64,000 nt of DNA, taken from contig JBJYXV010000065.1 of NCBI GenBank assembly GCA_046260155.1, forward strand, positions 99,058 through 163,057, written 5' to 3'. The translations under genes were made by a program, and so were the position numbers. The stretch's first letter is position 1. Every line of letters begins with the position of its first letter. The notes under the pieces were generated by a model that saw only the letters and a program-made list of their open reading frames with translations, was not told where the DNA came from and ran no database searches. Of this stretch, positions 1-9,763 are shown in pieces. This stretch comes from PFL25 sp046260155 (GTDB lineage Bacteria > Chloroflexota > Anaerolineae > Anaerolineales > UBA4823).

Positions 1-1283
1 TCAGCGACCAGCGGTTCGAAAAAAACATCATTGCGGCGATTTTGGATAATGTCGCGATAATTGGCATTGCCCTGCGAGTAAGGTTCAGGTGCCAGTTGGA
101 AATTGTTGTAATCCCTCTCCAGGTCCCCATGCTTGCGTGAATAAAGATGATATACAAATCGCGGCTGGCCTTTTTCTGGCAAAATCAGGGGACATCCCCC
201 CCGTAAGCTGTTATCTAAAAAAGTTTGGCGGCAGTAAGCGTCAAATGTAGGCTTCCCGCTTTTCATGCTGATCACATTGGTGATCTCTTTGGTGAGATGA
301 ATTGCTTCCCGGTGTTTTTCATCAAGATAACCAGGCTCCCTGATGGTTGCCTGGAGTCGCATTAATCGATCAAGATCACTGGAATGGCCAATTACACTGG
401 AAAAATTAACCTGCTCACCTGGCTCGAGAACAGTGCTAAAGCCGCTGAAACCACAGGGTGTTCTCCCCCTGGTGATCTGGGGAAAACCACACAGGTCATT
501 AAGCGGCAAACGGTTGAAATTCTCAGCTGTATGAAGTACAGTATTGTGACCAAAGATCAACCCGGGGTCCGTAAAGACCGGTATTAATTCGCCCCCTGCA
601 TCAAAGCTCAGGTAGAAATGGCCGGAGTGGATACCCGCAACCTCCGCCGTGTCCTCGCTGCTGGCCAAAAGGCGATAAAAAGGAATACCGGATTCTAGAT
701 TAAAAACAGCCATCCAGGCTTCCAGCGTACGGCTGATTTCTTTAAGACCTTGATTGCTGATGCCGAAGGGAACCACAACTGGTAGACCATCGAGGATCTC
801 CATGTCGAGCCTTGACTGGCTTTCATTGCTGATCCTCACCTGCCGCACCAGCCCAGCAACAGTTTCATTGGGAAGAAGAAAATATCGCACAGCTGTTTTG
901 AGACCATTTTCCTGGTTAGCTGCCTGTATCTCGAGCTCATTCATCCCAATGGTCATCAGGGACTCGTCACCGACAGCCCACGGGGAAAAAGGTTCGTAAA
1001 GAGTGGTTAAATTTTCTCGCTTCAATTTGATAAAAGTTCTGAAACCTTCATAAGAAGTAACCCGGTAAGCTTTATTGGCGGGTTGGTACTCCATGATGGG
1101 AGAATCTTTATCTTTCACTCCAAAACTGGCGATCGCCTGGCCTCGATTCACATAGAAAACCCACAAAGGAATCCCAGTTTTTCCAGCAATACCGGGCAGG
1201 AAGCTTGAAAAAGGTCGCTTTGTCGAGAAATCATGAATCACAAAGCGGCTGTTCTTATCAAGGTAGTATTCGGTCATCTTCAT
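1..1283 (-). CDS. GH94/GH161-like oligoglucan phosphorylase (N-terminal part, cut by the window edge)
   Basis: An open frame of about 427 codons reads leftward from ATG at 1283 (MKMTEYYLDKNSRFVI...) without a stop to base 1, so the C-terminus lies outside the window. Its N-terminal part has runs such as FLPGIAGKTGIPLWVFYVNRG and a following PANKAYRVTSYEGFRTF stretch, which I associate with the roughly 1100-residue inverting beta-glucan phosphorylases related to GH94 (1,2-beta-oligoglucan phosphorylase) or GH161 (1,3-beta-oligoglucan phosphorylase). The catalytic domain is not in the window, so linkage specificity cannot be judged. It lies 198 bases downstream of a cellobiose phosphorylase on the same strand, as the last visible gene of the sugar locus. 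No signal peptide is visible. The family assignment is from memory of sequence style and is moderately sure. Confidence 0.6.
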   Translation of the reverse strand, partial: MKMTEYYLDKNSRFVIHDFSTKRPFSSFLPGIAGKTGIPLWVFYVNRGQAIASFGVKDKDSPIMEYQPANKAYRVTSYEGFRTFIKLKRENLTTLYEPFSPWAVGDESLMTIGMNELEIQAANQENGLKTAVRYFLLPNETVAGLVRQVRISNESQSRLDMEILDGLPVVVPFGISNQGLKEISRTLEAWMAVFNLESGIPFYRLLASSEDTAEVAGIHSGHFYLSFDAGGELIPVFTDPGLIFGHNTVLHTAENFNRLPLNDLCGFPQITRGRTPCGFSGFSTVLEPGEQVNFSSVIGHSSDLDRLMRLQATIREPGYLDEKHREAIHLTKEITNVISMKSGKPTFDAYCRQTFLDNSLRGGCPLILPEKGQPRFVYHLYSRKHGDLERDYNNFQLAPEPYSQGNANYRDIIQNRRNDVFFEPLVA

Positions 1284-1481
1284 TTCTCACAGCTTCCCGA
1301 AAATTACTAATCTTTTCGGGATTGTGACGCGAGGTGTAAGTTTGATTCCTTTTTCAAAGAGAGTATCGACCTGGTGGGATTAATATCCGCTTACCTTGGG
1401 GCTGCTCACCGAACAATACCTGGATTGGAAATCCCTGGCAAATACTCCTTTAACGGGACTTGCTGCACTGGAAAAGAAAAC

Positions 1482-3950
1482 CTAGGCTTCGCCAATAATC
1501 GCAGTGACCTGAACCTCACTCATTCCAGCTGGTGGCAACGCGATGCAGGTCCCTTCGACAGGATCCCCATTTACAACTAATTGGACCTGGTTTCCGGGTC
1601 CCTGGCGGGAAATATTGATCTCGTAACGCACATCCCGGTAGTAGCGCAGGACTTTATATTCGTCCCAATCCGCTGGGACGACTGGCTCGACCTGCAACCC
1701 ATTATAAGTTGGCCGGATGCCTAAAATCCACTGCGTAATGGCAACGTAATTCCAGGCTGCAGTACCGGTAAGCCAGGAATTCTTCGCTTCACCAGGATTT
1801 GGAGCATCCCGTCCGGCGATCATTTGTGCGTAGACATAAGGCTCGCATTTATGAATCTGGCTGAATTCTTCCCGGGCGGAAGGGTTGATCCGCAGGTAAT
1901 AATCGTGGGCAGCATCCCCCCTGCCGGTCACCGCTTCTGCGATCATAACCCAGGGATTGTTGTGGCAGAAAATGCCTGCGTTCTCCTTATAACCAGCTGG
2001 GTAGGTTGAAATTTCACCCAGGTGCAGGTAATAGCGGCTGAATGCAGGTTGGTGCAGGAGAATTCCATCGGGTGTGGCGAGGCGATCAGCAACTGCGTCG
2101 AGGGCTTGCCTGGCACGACCATCCTGGACCCCGATTCCCGCCATGATACACATCCCCTGTGGTTCAATAAATATTTGACCTTCGACACATCCTTTTGATC
2201 CTAGTGGATTCCCATAATCATCATAAGCCCGCAAAAACCATTCGCCATCCCAACCATAATCCCAGATCGCTTTCTCCAGCTGCTTGGTAAATTCCAGAAC
2301 CGTTTGAGCCACAGGGTTTGCACCATACCGTTTCGCGATTTCGACCATTTCCCTGGCAGCCAGGAGAAACAATCCCGCGATAAATATGCTCTCAGCGACC
2401 TTTCCGTCCTTGTTCTGCGTGGTTTGGAATGATTGACCGGGTGTATTCGAGAAGCAGTTCAAATTGAGGCAATCATTCCAATCGGCACGTCCGATTAACG
2501 GCAGACCATGTGGACCCATGTGTTCGATCGTGTAATGAATCGAACGATTGAGGTGCTCAAAGAGGGTTTCTTCTGTCCCTGTCTGGTTATCAAAAGGTAC
2601 AGCTTCATCCAGGATCTGCCAATCTCCAGTTTCCTTAAGATATGCCGCCACAGAGAGGACCAGCCATAAAGGATCATCATTAAAGTTCGACCCGATATCA
2701 TTATTACCTCGCTTGGTCAATGGTTGGTACTGGTGGTAAGCCCCACCGCCAGGTAGCTGAGTAGCTGCCAAGTCGAGGATGCGTTCCCGAGCACGATCAG
2801 GATCCAGCTGGACAAAACCCAGCAAATCCTGGTTGGAGTCGCGAAATCCCATCCCGCGTCCCACGCCAGATTCAAAATACGAGGCGGAGCGTGACAGGTT
2901 GAAAGTTACCATTACCTGGTAAGCATTCCAAATATTGACCATGCGATTGGTGTGTTTGTCAGGAGTCTGCACCTGAAATCGATCGAGCAATGCATCCCAG
3001 TAATCCTGCAGGGACTGAAATGCTTTTTCAACCTGCTCATACTTTCTGTAGCGTTTAATGATCGGCACCACGCTGCGTTTATTGATCAGCTGCGAACCTG
3101 GGGGATCAAATTTTTCATCCAGCAGGTTTTCATGATATCCCAGTATGAAAATGACCTTCTCCTGTCCCCCAGGAAGTAAGTTGATTTTCACATGCTGCGC
3201 ACCCACAGGCTGCCATCCGCTGGCGATTGAACCAGATAAACTGCCCCTTTCGACACCCAGAGGTGAATCCCAACCCCGGTACGGACCGAGGAAAGCTTCC
3301 CGCTGCGTATCAAAATTTACTAGTGGCTCAGAACAGGTAAAATAGGCAAAGTGGTTCCGGCGCTCCCTGTACTCGGATTTATGGTAAATCACATCATCCT
3401 GGACTTCCACTTCACCTATGCTGTAATTGCGTTGGAAGTTGGTGGCATCATCCAGGGCGTCCCACAAGCATAATTCAATCACCGAGAAAATAGATATATG
3501 TGCTTCTGTTGGGCGCAGGTTGGTGAGCGTCAGCTGCCAGAGTTCCAGGTTCTCGCCAAGTGGAACAAAATACCTGATTTCAGACTCGATCCCTGCCAGT
3601 TGTGACCGGATCGTGGTGTACCCCATTCCATGGTGACATTCATATTTTTCCAGCGGCGTGCGGGTTGGCTGCCAGGTAGGAGACCAGAATTTTGGCCCGC
3701 CGGGTTGTGTCTGGGAATCGTCATCTCGCAGGTAGATGTAGCGCCCACCAGCATCCAGCGGAACGTTATTGTAGCGATATCGTGTCAGCCGCCTCAGGCG
3801 CGCATCTTTATAAAATGAGTAGCCGCCAGCCGTGTTGGAGATCAGCCCAAAATAATCCTCACAACCCAAATAATTGATCCATGGTAGGGGTGTATCAGGT
3901 CGTGTGATGATATATTCACGCTGCTCATCATCGAAGTAGCCAAATCGCAT
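1482..3950 (-). CDS. Cellobiose phosphorylase (GH94)
   Basis: 822 residues, close to the roughly 810-820 usual for the family. It splits cellobiose with phosphate into alpha-glucose 1-phosphate and glucose in the cytoplasm, saving ATP compared with hydrolysis. Family stretches are visible throughout: the start MRFGYFDDEQREY, INYLG, SRSASYFESGVGRGMGFRDS, and IGRADWNDCLNLN, in which D490 is the expected general acid. The GH94 sandwich domain precedes the alpha/alpha-barrel. The frame is open 15 codons further upstream, but ATG at 3950 is preferred because it has a GAGG ribosome-binding site 5 bases upstream and matches the family N-terminus. No signal peptide is seen. It lies 74 bases downstream of the GH3 gene, in the same direction. 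Confidence 0.93.
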   Translation of the reverse strand: MRFGYFDDEQREYIITRPDTPLPWINYLGCEDYFGLISNTAGGYSFYKDARLRRLTRYRYNNVPLDAGGRYIYLRDDDSQTQPGGPKFWSPTWQPTRTPLEKYECHHGMGYTTIRSQLAGIESEIRYFVPLGENLELWQLTLTNLRPTEAHISIFSVIELCLWDALDDATNFQRNYSIGEVEVQDDVIYHKSEYRERRNHFAYFTCSEPLVNFDTQREAFLGPYRGWDSPLGVERGSLSGSIASGWQPVGAQHVKINLLPGGQEKVIFILGYHENLLDEKFDPPGSQLINKRSVVPIIKRYRKYEQVEKAFQSLQDYWDALLDRFQVQTPDKHTNRMVNIWNAYQVMVTFNLSRSASYFESGVGRGMGFRDSNQDLLGFVQLDPDRARERILDLAATQLPGGGAYHQYQPLTKRGNNDIGSNFNDDPLWLVLSVAAYLKETGDWQILDEAVPFDNQTGTEETLFEHLNRSIHYTIEHMGPHGLPLIGRADWNDCLNLNCFSNTPGQSFQTTQNKDGKVAESIFIAGLFLLAAREMVEIAKRYGANPVAQTVLEFTKQLEKAIWDYGWDGEWFLRAYDDYGNPLGSKGCVEGQIFIEPQGMCIMAGIGVQDGRARQALDAVADRLATPDGILLHQPAFSRYYLHLGEISTYPAGYKENAGIFCHNNPWVMIAEAVTGRGDAAHDYYLRINPSAREEFSQIHKCEPYVYAQMIAGRDAPNPGEAKNSWLTGTAAWNYVAITQWILGIRPTYNGLQVEPVVPADWDEYKVLRYYRDVRYEINISRQGPGNQVQLVVNGDPVEGTCIALPPAGMSEVQVTAIIGEA

Positions 3951-4024
3951 CGTATCCTCAGCAATTTCCTTATTTTGAAACGCTTTAAACCGCAATCAAA
4001 GCCGATGCCAGGGGTAGTTGCTTG

Positions 4025-6295
4025 TCACTGGAGACTGTAAACCTTGGCCAATAATTCATCGACCATTTCTTCAGGCGAAGAGGGTGAAGGTTCTCCCAGG
4101 AAGTGAAACAAATTGATTAACGGGGTATCCATTAGAAAACCCATCGGATCCATCCCGATCAGATCATCATCCCCACCAAAATTAGCCCGCATCTGGTCAC
4201 TCAGCTGCTGGAAGAGGGGGCCCAGAACGCTCATCCCGCGCGGATCCTCTGACCATTCACGCATGGTTGAATCGCGATTTAATATGCTGGGTAGCTCGAG
4301 CGTTGATCTCATCGTAACCGTCTTCGTCTGTCGAATATCTATCGATGAAGATCCGATCAGGATATCAAACTCGCCGTCCTCGGTGATCCATTGGTGGTAT
4401 CCCGGGTGGTAATACGCGAAGGCGCGCGAGCCCAATGATATGCTCACAATTTTAGTTTCACCTGGCTGGAGCTCAACTTTGGCAAAACCTTTCAGTTCCT
4501 TCGGCGGCCGAGCCAGCTTCGATTGGTGGTCGTGCACATACACCTGGACTATTTCTTTGCCTGCCATCCTGCCAGTATTCGCTACCTCCACGGAAACGGT
4601 CAGGCCATCCACGTCCCGGAAGGTTGGCGAGGAAACCTTAGGATTTTGATATTCAAATGTCGTATAGCTCATCCCATGACCAAAGGGAAATTGTGCTGGG
4701 ACTTCCTTCGTATCGTAATAACGGTACCCGATATATAATCCCTCCCCGTAGCGCACGGCACCATTCTCTCCTGGATAATTGATATATGCAGGCGTATCGA
4801 CCAGCCTGAGTGGGAAGGTTTCTGCCAGCTTACCAGAGGGATTGACCTTACCGAAGAGCACATCAGCGATCGCCCCGCCGCCAGCCTGTCCCATCATCCA
4901 TGCTTCTAGGACAGCCGCAGTGCCATCAATCCAATCTTCCATCACCACTGGAGCGCCGTTGTTCAGGATGACAACCAAGTCCGGCTGGACAGCGCTAACC
5001 GCATTGATCAACGCCACCTGCTGCGATGTCAGGTCAAGATCAGACCGGTCATACCCTTCCGACTCTTTGGTTGCAGGGAGACATATATACAGCAAGGCGA
5101 TATCCGCTTCCTGGGCATTTTTACAAGCCTGGTCGATCAGTGCCTGGTCAAAGCTATCCTCAGCAGGATAGCCTTCAGTGTAGCTCAGCTCACCCCCCTC
5201 AGCGATTTTTTGCAGCTCTTCGAAGGGATTGTCCACTTTGGTCGGATTGATATGCGAGCTGCCGCCTCCCTGGTAATATGCCTCTTTGGCTGATCGACCG
5301 ATGACAGCAATTTTCTTCTGGTTCCCCAGGGGTAGAATGCCGTTGTTTTTCAATAAGACCATTCCCTCTCCAGCCACCCGGCGGGCTAGGGCATGGTGTT
5401 TATCGATATCAAATGAACTCCCCTTCGTTGTCTCAGCCGCTTTGAATACAATTTTTAAAATCCTTCCAGCTGCTTCATCCAAAACAGATTCGTCCAAATT
5501 GCCGGTGCGAACTGCATCGACTACCGCCTTGACCCGTCTTTCCCTGGGACCGGGCATTTCCAGGTCGAGGCCAGATTGAAGTGCATCCACCCGGTCGTGG
5601 ACTGCACCCCAGTCGGAAACGACAAAGCCCTCAAAACCCCACTCCTCCTTGAGGATCTCAGTCAGCAGCCTGTGATTCTCGGCAGCGTAAGTGCCGTTGA
5701 GCCTGTTGTACGAGCACATCACCGTCCAGGGTTGGGCCTTCTTGACAGCCGCCTCGAAGGCTGGCAGGTATATCTCACGCAAAGTACGTTCATCCAGTTC
5801 AGAGCTGATCGTAGATCGCTGGTATTCCTGGTTATTTGCAGCAAAATGTTTCAATGAGGTGCCCACCCCTTTACTCTGCACACCTTCGATGAAGCTGACT
5901 GCCATTTCTCCCGCAAGATAGGGATCTTCGGAGTAATACTCAAAATTGCGCCCGCATAAGGGAGTGCGTTTCATGTTCACCCCTGGCCCAAGAATCACAT
6001 CTACCTCTAAGGCAATGCACTCATCTGCAATTGCCTCCCCTAATTGGTGAATCAAATCCACATCCCAGGTTGAAGCCATGCAGGCCGCAGTCGGGAAACA
6101 GGTTGCAGGAACACTTGCCGCAATAAATGTTTGCACGTCTTCAGCGCGCCTTACCCCGTGCGGTCCATCCGTTACGGTCATTTCGGGAATACCCAGGCGT
6201 TCAACGGGTGTAGTCGTCCATGGGCCGGCACCAGTACAGAGCGCGGCTTTTTCTTCCAGGAACATTTTCTCAATTAATTTCGTAATATCCGTCAT
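4025..6295 (-). CDS. Beta-glucosidase, glycoside hydrolase family 3
   Basis: 756 residues with the classic three-part GH3 layout: an N-terminal TIM barrel (about 20-290), an alpha/beta sandwich (about 315-530) and a C-terminal fibronectin-III-like domain (about 580-660). A roughly 80-residue tail of unknown role follows. The barrel carries KHFAANNQE (149-157) and GFVVSDWG, whose D228 is the predicted nucleophile. It should release glucose from the non-reducing end of beta-gluco-oligosaccharides. There is no signal peptide, so it acts inside the cell on imported sugars. The ATG at 6295 has AAGGA 6 bases upstream. It sits between GH2 beta-mannosidase and GH94 cellobiose phosphorylase on the same strand. 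Its exact linkage preference (beta-1,2/1,3/1,4) is not visible in sequence. Confidence 0.92.
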   Translation of the reverse strand: MTDITKLIEKMFLEEKAALCTGAGPWTTTPVERLGIPEMTVTDGPHGVRRAEDVQTFIAASVPATCFPTAACMASTWDVDLIHQLGEAIADECIALEVDVILGPGVNMKRTPLCGRNFEYYSEDPYLAGEMAVSFIEGVQSKGVGTSLKHFAANNQEYQRSTISSELDERTLREIYLPAFEAAVKKAQPWTVMCSYNRLNGTYAAENHRLLTEILKEEWGFEGFVVSDWGAVHDRVDALQSGLDLEMPGPRERRVKAVVDAVRTGNLDESVLDEAAGRILKIVFKAAETTKGSSFDIDKHHALARRVAGEGMVLLKNNGILPLGNQKKIAVIGRSAKEAYYQGGGSSHINPTKVDNPFEELQKIAEGGELSYTEGYPAEDSFDQALIDQACKNAQEADIALLYICLPATKESEGYDRSDLDLTSQQVALINAVSAVQPDLVVILNNGAPVVMEDWIDGTAAVLEAWMMGQAGGGAIADVLFGKVNPSGKLAETFPLRLVDTPAYINYPGENGAVRYGEGLYIGYRYYDTKEVPAQFPFGHGMSYTTFEYQNPKVSSPTFRDVDGLTVSVEVANTGRMAGKEIVQVYVHDHQSKLARPPKELKGFAKVELQPGETKIVSISLGSRAFAYYHPGYHQWITEDGEFDILIGSSSIDIRQTKTVTMRSTLELPSILNRDSTMREWSEDPRGMSVLGPLFQQLSDQMRANFGGDDDLIGMDPMGFLMDTPLINLFHFLGEPSPSSPEEMVDELLAKVYSLQ

Positions 6296-6379
6296 TGCAA
6301 TTCCTTTTATTACGATGATGTCACTCTCTGAGTGTCTTGTGGATGATTAATCGATGCATATATCCATTCCAGGAATTTT

Positions 6380-8875
6380 TCAACCATTTGGATGGGCATA
6401 AGAATCATAGATGGAGTAAACCTGCAATTCTTTCTGCACCTGCTCTGGTGTCCATCCTGTTGGCAGCTCACAAGAAATCTGAACCGATCGTCCAGCAGGC
6501 AGATTGAAGTAATTATCGCTGAAGACGACATCTGCCCCGGGTAAAGATACTTCCACGAGCAGTGCAAGAGATTGTGAGGTCATATCAAGGACCATTTCAC
6601 CTGGCTCACTTCGCACCTCCGTGGTAATACCTGGATCGGTCAGCGATAAATGCTTGACCGGGACGAAAAACGCGGTTTTGCGGCTGACAAATTGGTCTCC
6701 CTGCCAGAGATCAGCGACAAATATCAACTTGCGAAGGTTTTCATCCGTGATTTGATGTGAAAAATCCAATTTGCATACCATGCTGGCGGCTTGCGGTGAA
6801 ACTTTCACCGGTGCATCTCCTGAAGTGATCACTTCACTGGAAAGTGTTTCCAATGACCAGTTTACTTTCCCCTCCCAGGGTTCGAGCCCATCATTGGAGA
6901 CGTATACTGTTTGCTCAGGTGGATTATCTTCGATTGAAAGCATCAGGGGGGCATAGAATCGACGCGCTGCATAATGGAGTGCTTTCCAACGTCCAAAGTA
7001 ATCCAGGCTGGACCAGGAAGCAACCGGCCAGCAATCATTGAGCTGCCAGTACAGGATTCCAGCAACCCGGTCGGGGTGCCGCCGCCAGTGCTCAACACCG
7101 TAGCGGATGCCTTCCGCCTGGAGAGAGAGACTCAGGTAAACCAGGGAGACAAAATCCTTTGGCAACCGGAACGAATCCAGCATCTGTCCGACCATCAGTG
7201 AATTTCCGCTGGCGTTTTTCTGGTGCTGCTCCATGATGTACGAGGTCATATTCCAATCCCCCTCGTCCGCGTAGGTGGCGATCGTCGCAAGAGGTGGTAG
7301 AGCCTGGAAACCAAATTCGCTCATGAAGCGCGGGAATTGATCTCGATAGGCAGTAAATGGTTTTCTCCCATGCCAGACATCCCAATAATGCGAATCTCCT
7401 TGTTGTTGGTTATTCGGATCTATGAATGGAGTACCCGAGGACGGCGAGCTGGGCCAGTAGGCATGATGCGGGTCTTCGGCCTGGCACCAGGCTGGCAATG
7501 TGTGGTGGAAAAATTGGTCATAGGCGGCTTTAGAATCCTGCAGCTCAGGTTGATTCCGATTCCAATCCCAATCCACCCACCCCCATTCCATCTCATTATT
7601 TCCGCACCACAATGCCAAGCTGGCACGATGACGGAGGCGGCGAATGTTCTCAACTACTTCCAGGCGGACATTCTCCAGAAATTCCGGGTCACCCAATGGA
7701 TAAATGCTGCAGGAAAAGATAAAATCCTGCCAGACCAGGATGCCATATCGATCGCAGAGATCGTAAAAGCGTTCCTCTTCATAGAAACCACCCCCCCATA
7801 CTCGCAGCATATTCTGGTGCGTCTCAGCAGCGGAGCGGATCAGATGCTCCAGATATTCACCTGAAATCCGGGTGGGGAAGGAATCAGCCGGGATCCAATT
7901 TGAACCCTTACAGCAAATTGGGATACCATTGATGACAAAGACGAAGGAACGTCCCCATTGATCACCTTCCTGGCGCAGTTCAATCGTTCGCAGACCGACC
8001 TGGTAGCGCCGTTGGTCCTGCAATCCTTCCTTGCTGCCGCCATTGCTAATCAGTGAAATTTCCACCTGGTAGAGTGGTTGTTCACCGTAACCATTCGGCC
8101 ACCAGAGCTCGGGATCTGGAATTGGCACTTCCAATTGCACCTCACCCTGGATCGGCACAGCAGCTTTACTTTCAAGGATCTCACCAGTCGGATCCGTGAT
8201 GCGAACAACAGCAGCAGTCGGAGAATCTTCCCAGGATTGGAGGGCAACCCGCGCTTCGATAGTCACGTCCCCATCGACATGTTTTTGTTGAAGTTGAACA
8301 GCTGAGATGCGCGCCTCGTTATAACCCTCCAGCCGGATATCCTTCCAGATCCCGATCGGCGGCAGCTGTGGCCCCCAATCCCATCCAAATTGGCATGGTG
8401 CCTTCCTCAGGTGGGGTCCGCCCGCGATCGCTTGGGGGACTCCAAGTAGGGGATGGAGAGCTTGCTTTTCTGCAGTAAATTTCACCGGGGAGCTAAACGA
8501 AATCGTTAATTCGTTGTTTCCTTCATGATTTAGAAAAGATTTTATTTCCCATTCATACCGGCGAAACATGTTATCGCAACGCCCAAGTTTATGACCGTTG
8601 AGAACAACCGTCGCCAGGGTATCCAGGCCATCACAGACCAGGAAGATCTTTTCCTTTGCGAGAATCTCGGGAGAACAGCTGAACCTGTAGCGATAATCCC
8701 AATCAGACTCGGCAACCCATTGGACGCGCTTCTCGTTGTCTGCTGCGAAAGGATCGGGGATCAGATCGAGAGCCAGTAAATCAGTATGCACCCCGCCGGG
8801 AACACTGCCAGGCAGCCATTCCTCTGAACCCGCCTGGCGAAATTCCCAGGAACCTGCCAAAGATTGAATGAACAT
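6380..8875 (-). CDS. Beta-mannosidase, glycoside hydrolase family 2
   Basis: 831 residues, the usual size for GH2 beta-mannosidases. The order is a jelly-roll sugar-binding domain (about 1-180), an immunoglobulin-like sandwich (about 190-300), a TIM barrel (about 305-600) and C-terminal sandwich domains. Landmarks are RVWGGGFYEEE, ALWCGNNEMEW with acid/base E428, and FMSEFGFQALP with nucleophile E520. The GNNE and SEFG wording matches mannosidases rather than beta-galactosidases. It removes terminal beta-mannose from mannan or glucomannan oligosaccharides. No secretion signal is seen. The start ATG at 8875 has only a weak AGG upstream. It lies 63 bases downstream of the ABC ATPase gene, suggesting cotranscription with the importer. 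Confidence 0.9.
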   Translation of the reverse strand: MFIQSLAGSWEFRQAGSEEWLPGSVPGGVHTDLLALDLIPDPFAADNEKRVQWVAESDWDYRYRFSCSPEILAKEKIFLVCDGLDTLATVVLNGHKLGRCDNMFRRYEWEIKSFLNHEGNNELTISFSSPVKFTAEKQALHPLLGVPQAIAGGPHLRKAPCQFGWDWGPQLPPIGIWKDIRLEGYNEARISAVQLQQKHVDGDVTIEARVALQSWEDSPTAAVVRITDPTGEILESKAAVPIQGEVQLEVPIPDPELWWPNGYGEQPLYQVEISLISNGGSKEGLQDQRRYQVGLRTIELRQEGDQWGRSFVFVINGIPICCKGSNWIPADSFPTRISGEYLEHLIRSAAETHQNMLRVWGGGFYEEERFYDLCDRYGILVWQDFIFSCSIYPLGDPEFLENVRLEVVENIRRLRHRASLALWCGNNEMEWGWVDWDWNRNQPELQDSKAAYDQFFHHTLPAWCQAEDPHHAYWPSSPSSGTPFIDPNNQQQGDSHYWDVWHGRKPFTAYRDQFPRFMSEFGFQALPPLATIATYADEGDWNMTSYIMEQHQKNASGNSLMVGQMLDSFRLPKDFVSLVYLSLSLQAEGIRYGVEHWRRHPDRVAGILYWQLNDCWPVASWSSLDYFGRWKALHYAARRFYAPLMLSIEDNPPEQTVYVSNDGLEPWEGKVNWSLETLSSEVITSGDAPVKVSPQAASMVCKLDFSHQITDENLRKLIFVADLWQGDQFVSRKTAFFVPVKHLSLTDPGITTEVRSEPGEMVLDMTSQSLALLVEVSLPGADVVFSDNYFNLPAGRSVQISCELPTGWTPEQVQKELQVYSIYDSYAHPNG

Positions 8876-8938
8876 GAGGTAATTACCTGAATAATGAAAT
8901 TGTTATTTTTGTAATATGGATAGCCGCTTATTCCCAAT

Positions 8939-9763
8939 CTACGAGGGAAATTCAACTGTTGAAAGATCCCATTCTTCGTGGATTTTTGGCACATCGCTGA
9001 TCAACCGTTGGGTGCAAAAATCCTTTGGGTTCAGTATGACCTCGTCTGCAGTTCCACTTTCAACAAATTTACCGCGCTCCATGATAAATACTGTATCGGA
9101 AACATAATATGCCAGCCCGATATCATGCGTGATGAAGATCACCGTCATTCCGATTTCATCTCGCAGCTGCATCAAGAAATCCAGGATCGTAGCACGCGAA
9201 CAGGCATCGATCATCGAGGTCGGTTCGTCAGCCACCAGGATTTTCGGTTTCAACAGGAAGATCCTGGCGATCATTAGGCGCTGCATCTGCCCACCGGAAA
9301 GCTCAAAAGGATACTTGTTCGTCAGCTCCTCAAATTTCAGGTTGACAAAGCTGCATGCCTCGGTCATCATCTCTAACTTTCGCTCTTTGGGTAGCTTGCG
9401 ACCACCGCGCATGCGGATACAATCTAAAAGCACTGCGTCGATCTTCTGAAATTGGTTGTATGAGCTGTAAGGATCCTGGAAGATGGCCTGGATGTTGTTC
9501 CAGTACTCCAGTTTCTTCTTTCTAGAGCGGATATCACGTGGTTTTCCCTGGAAGAAAATCTCTCCATCGGTGGGGTTGAGCAGGCCCAATATCATCTTCG
9601 CCAGAGTGGTTTTCCCACTGCCCGATTCACCTACGATTGAAACGACTTCACCTTCATAAATATCGAGATCTACGCGATCGACGGCCAAAGTTTTCGTGCG
9701 ACCAAAACCGAAGATCTTGGTAAGTCCCCTTGTGCTCAGGATAATTTTTCTCTCGTCAGGCAT
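8939..9763 (-). CDS. Oligosaccharide/oligopeptide ABC importer, ATPase subunit (DppF-like)
   Basis: 274 residues. One of two nucleotide-binding subunits of a Dpp/Opp-type importer, attached to the inner face of the membrane. Walker A GESGSGKTT (45-53), signature LSGGQ (155-159), Walker B ILVADEP (175-181) and the switch histidine at 213 are present. The ATG at 9763 has GGAGG 9 bases upstream and overlaps the end of the preceding ATPase gene by 8 bases, a sign of translational coupling. Transporters of this family carry peptides in many bacteria but cello- and manno-oligosaccharides in Thermotoga-like organisms. The adjacent glycosidases favour a sugar substrate here, which is inference. Confidence 0.9.
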   Translation of the reverse strand: MPDERKIILSTRGLTKIFGFGRTKTLAVDRVDLDIYEGEVVSIVGESGSGKTTLAKMILGLLNPTDGEIFFQGKPRDIRSRKKKLEYWNNIQAIFQDPYSSYNQFQKIDAVLLDCIRMRGGRKLPKERKLEMMTEACSFVNLKFEELTNKYPFELSGGQMQRLMIARIFLLKPKILVADEPTSMIDACSRATILDFLMQLRDEIGMTVIFITHDIGLAYYVSDTVFIMERGKFVESGTADEVILNPKDFCTQRLISDVPKIHEEWDLSTVEFPS

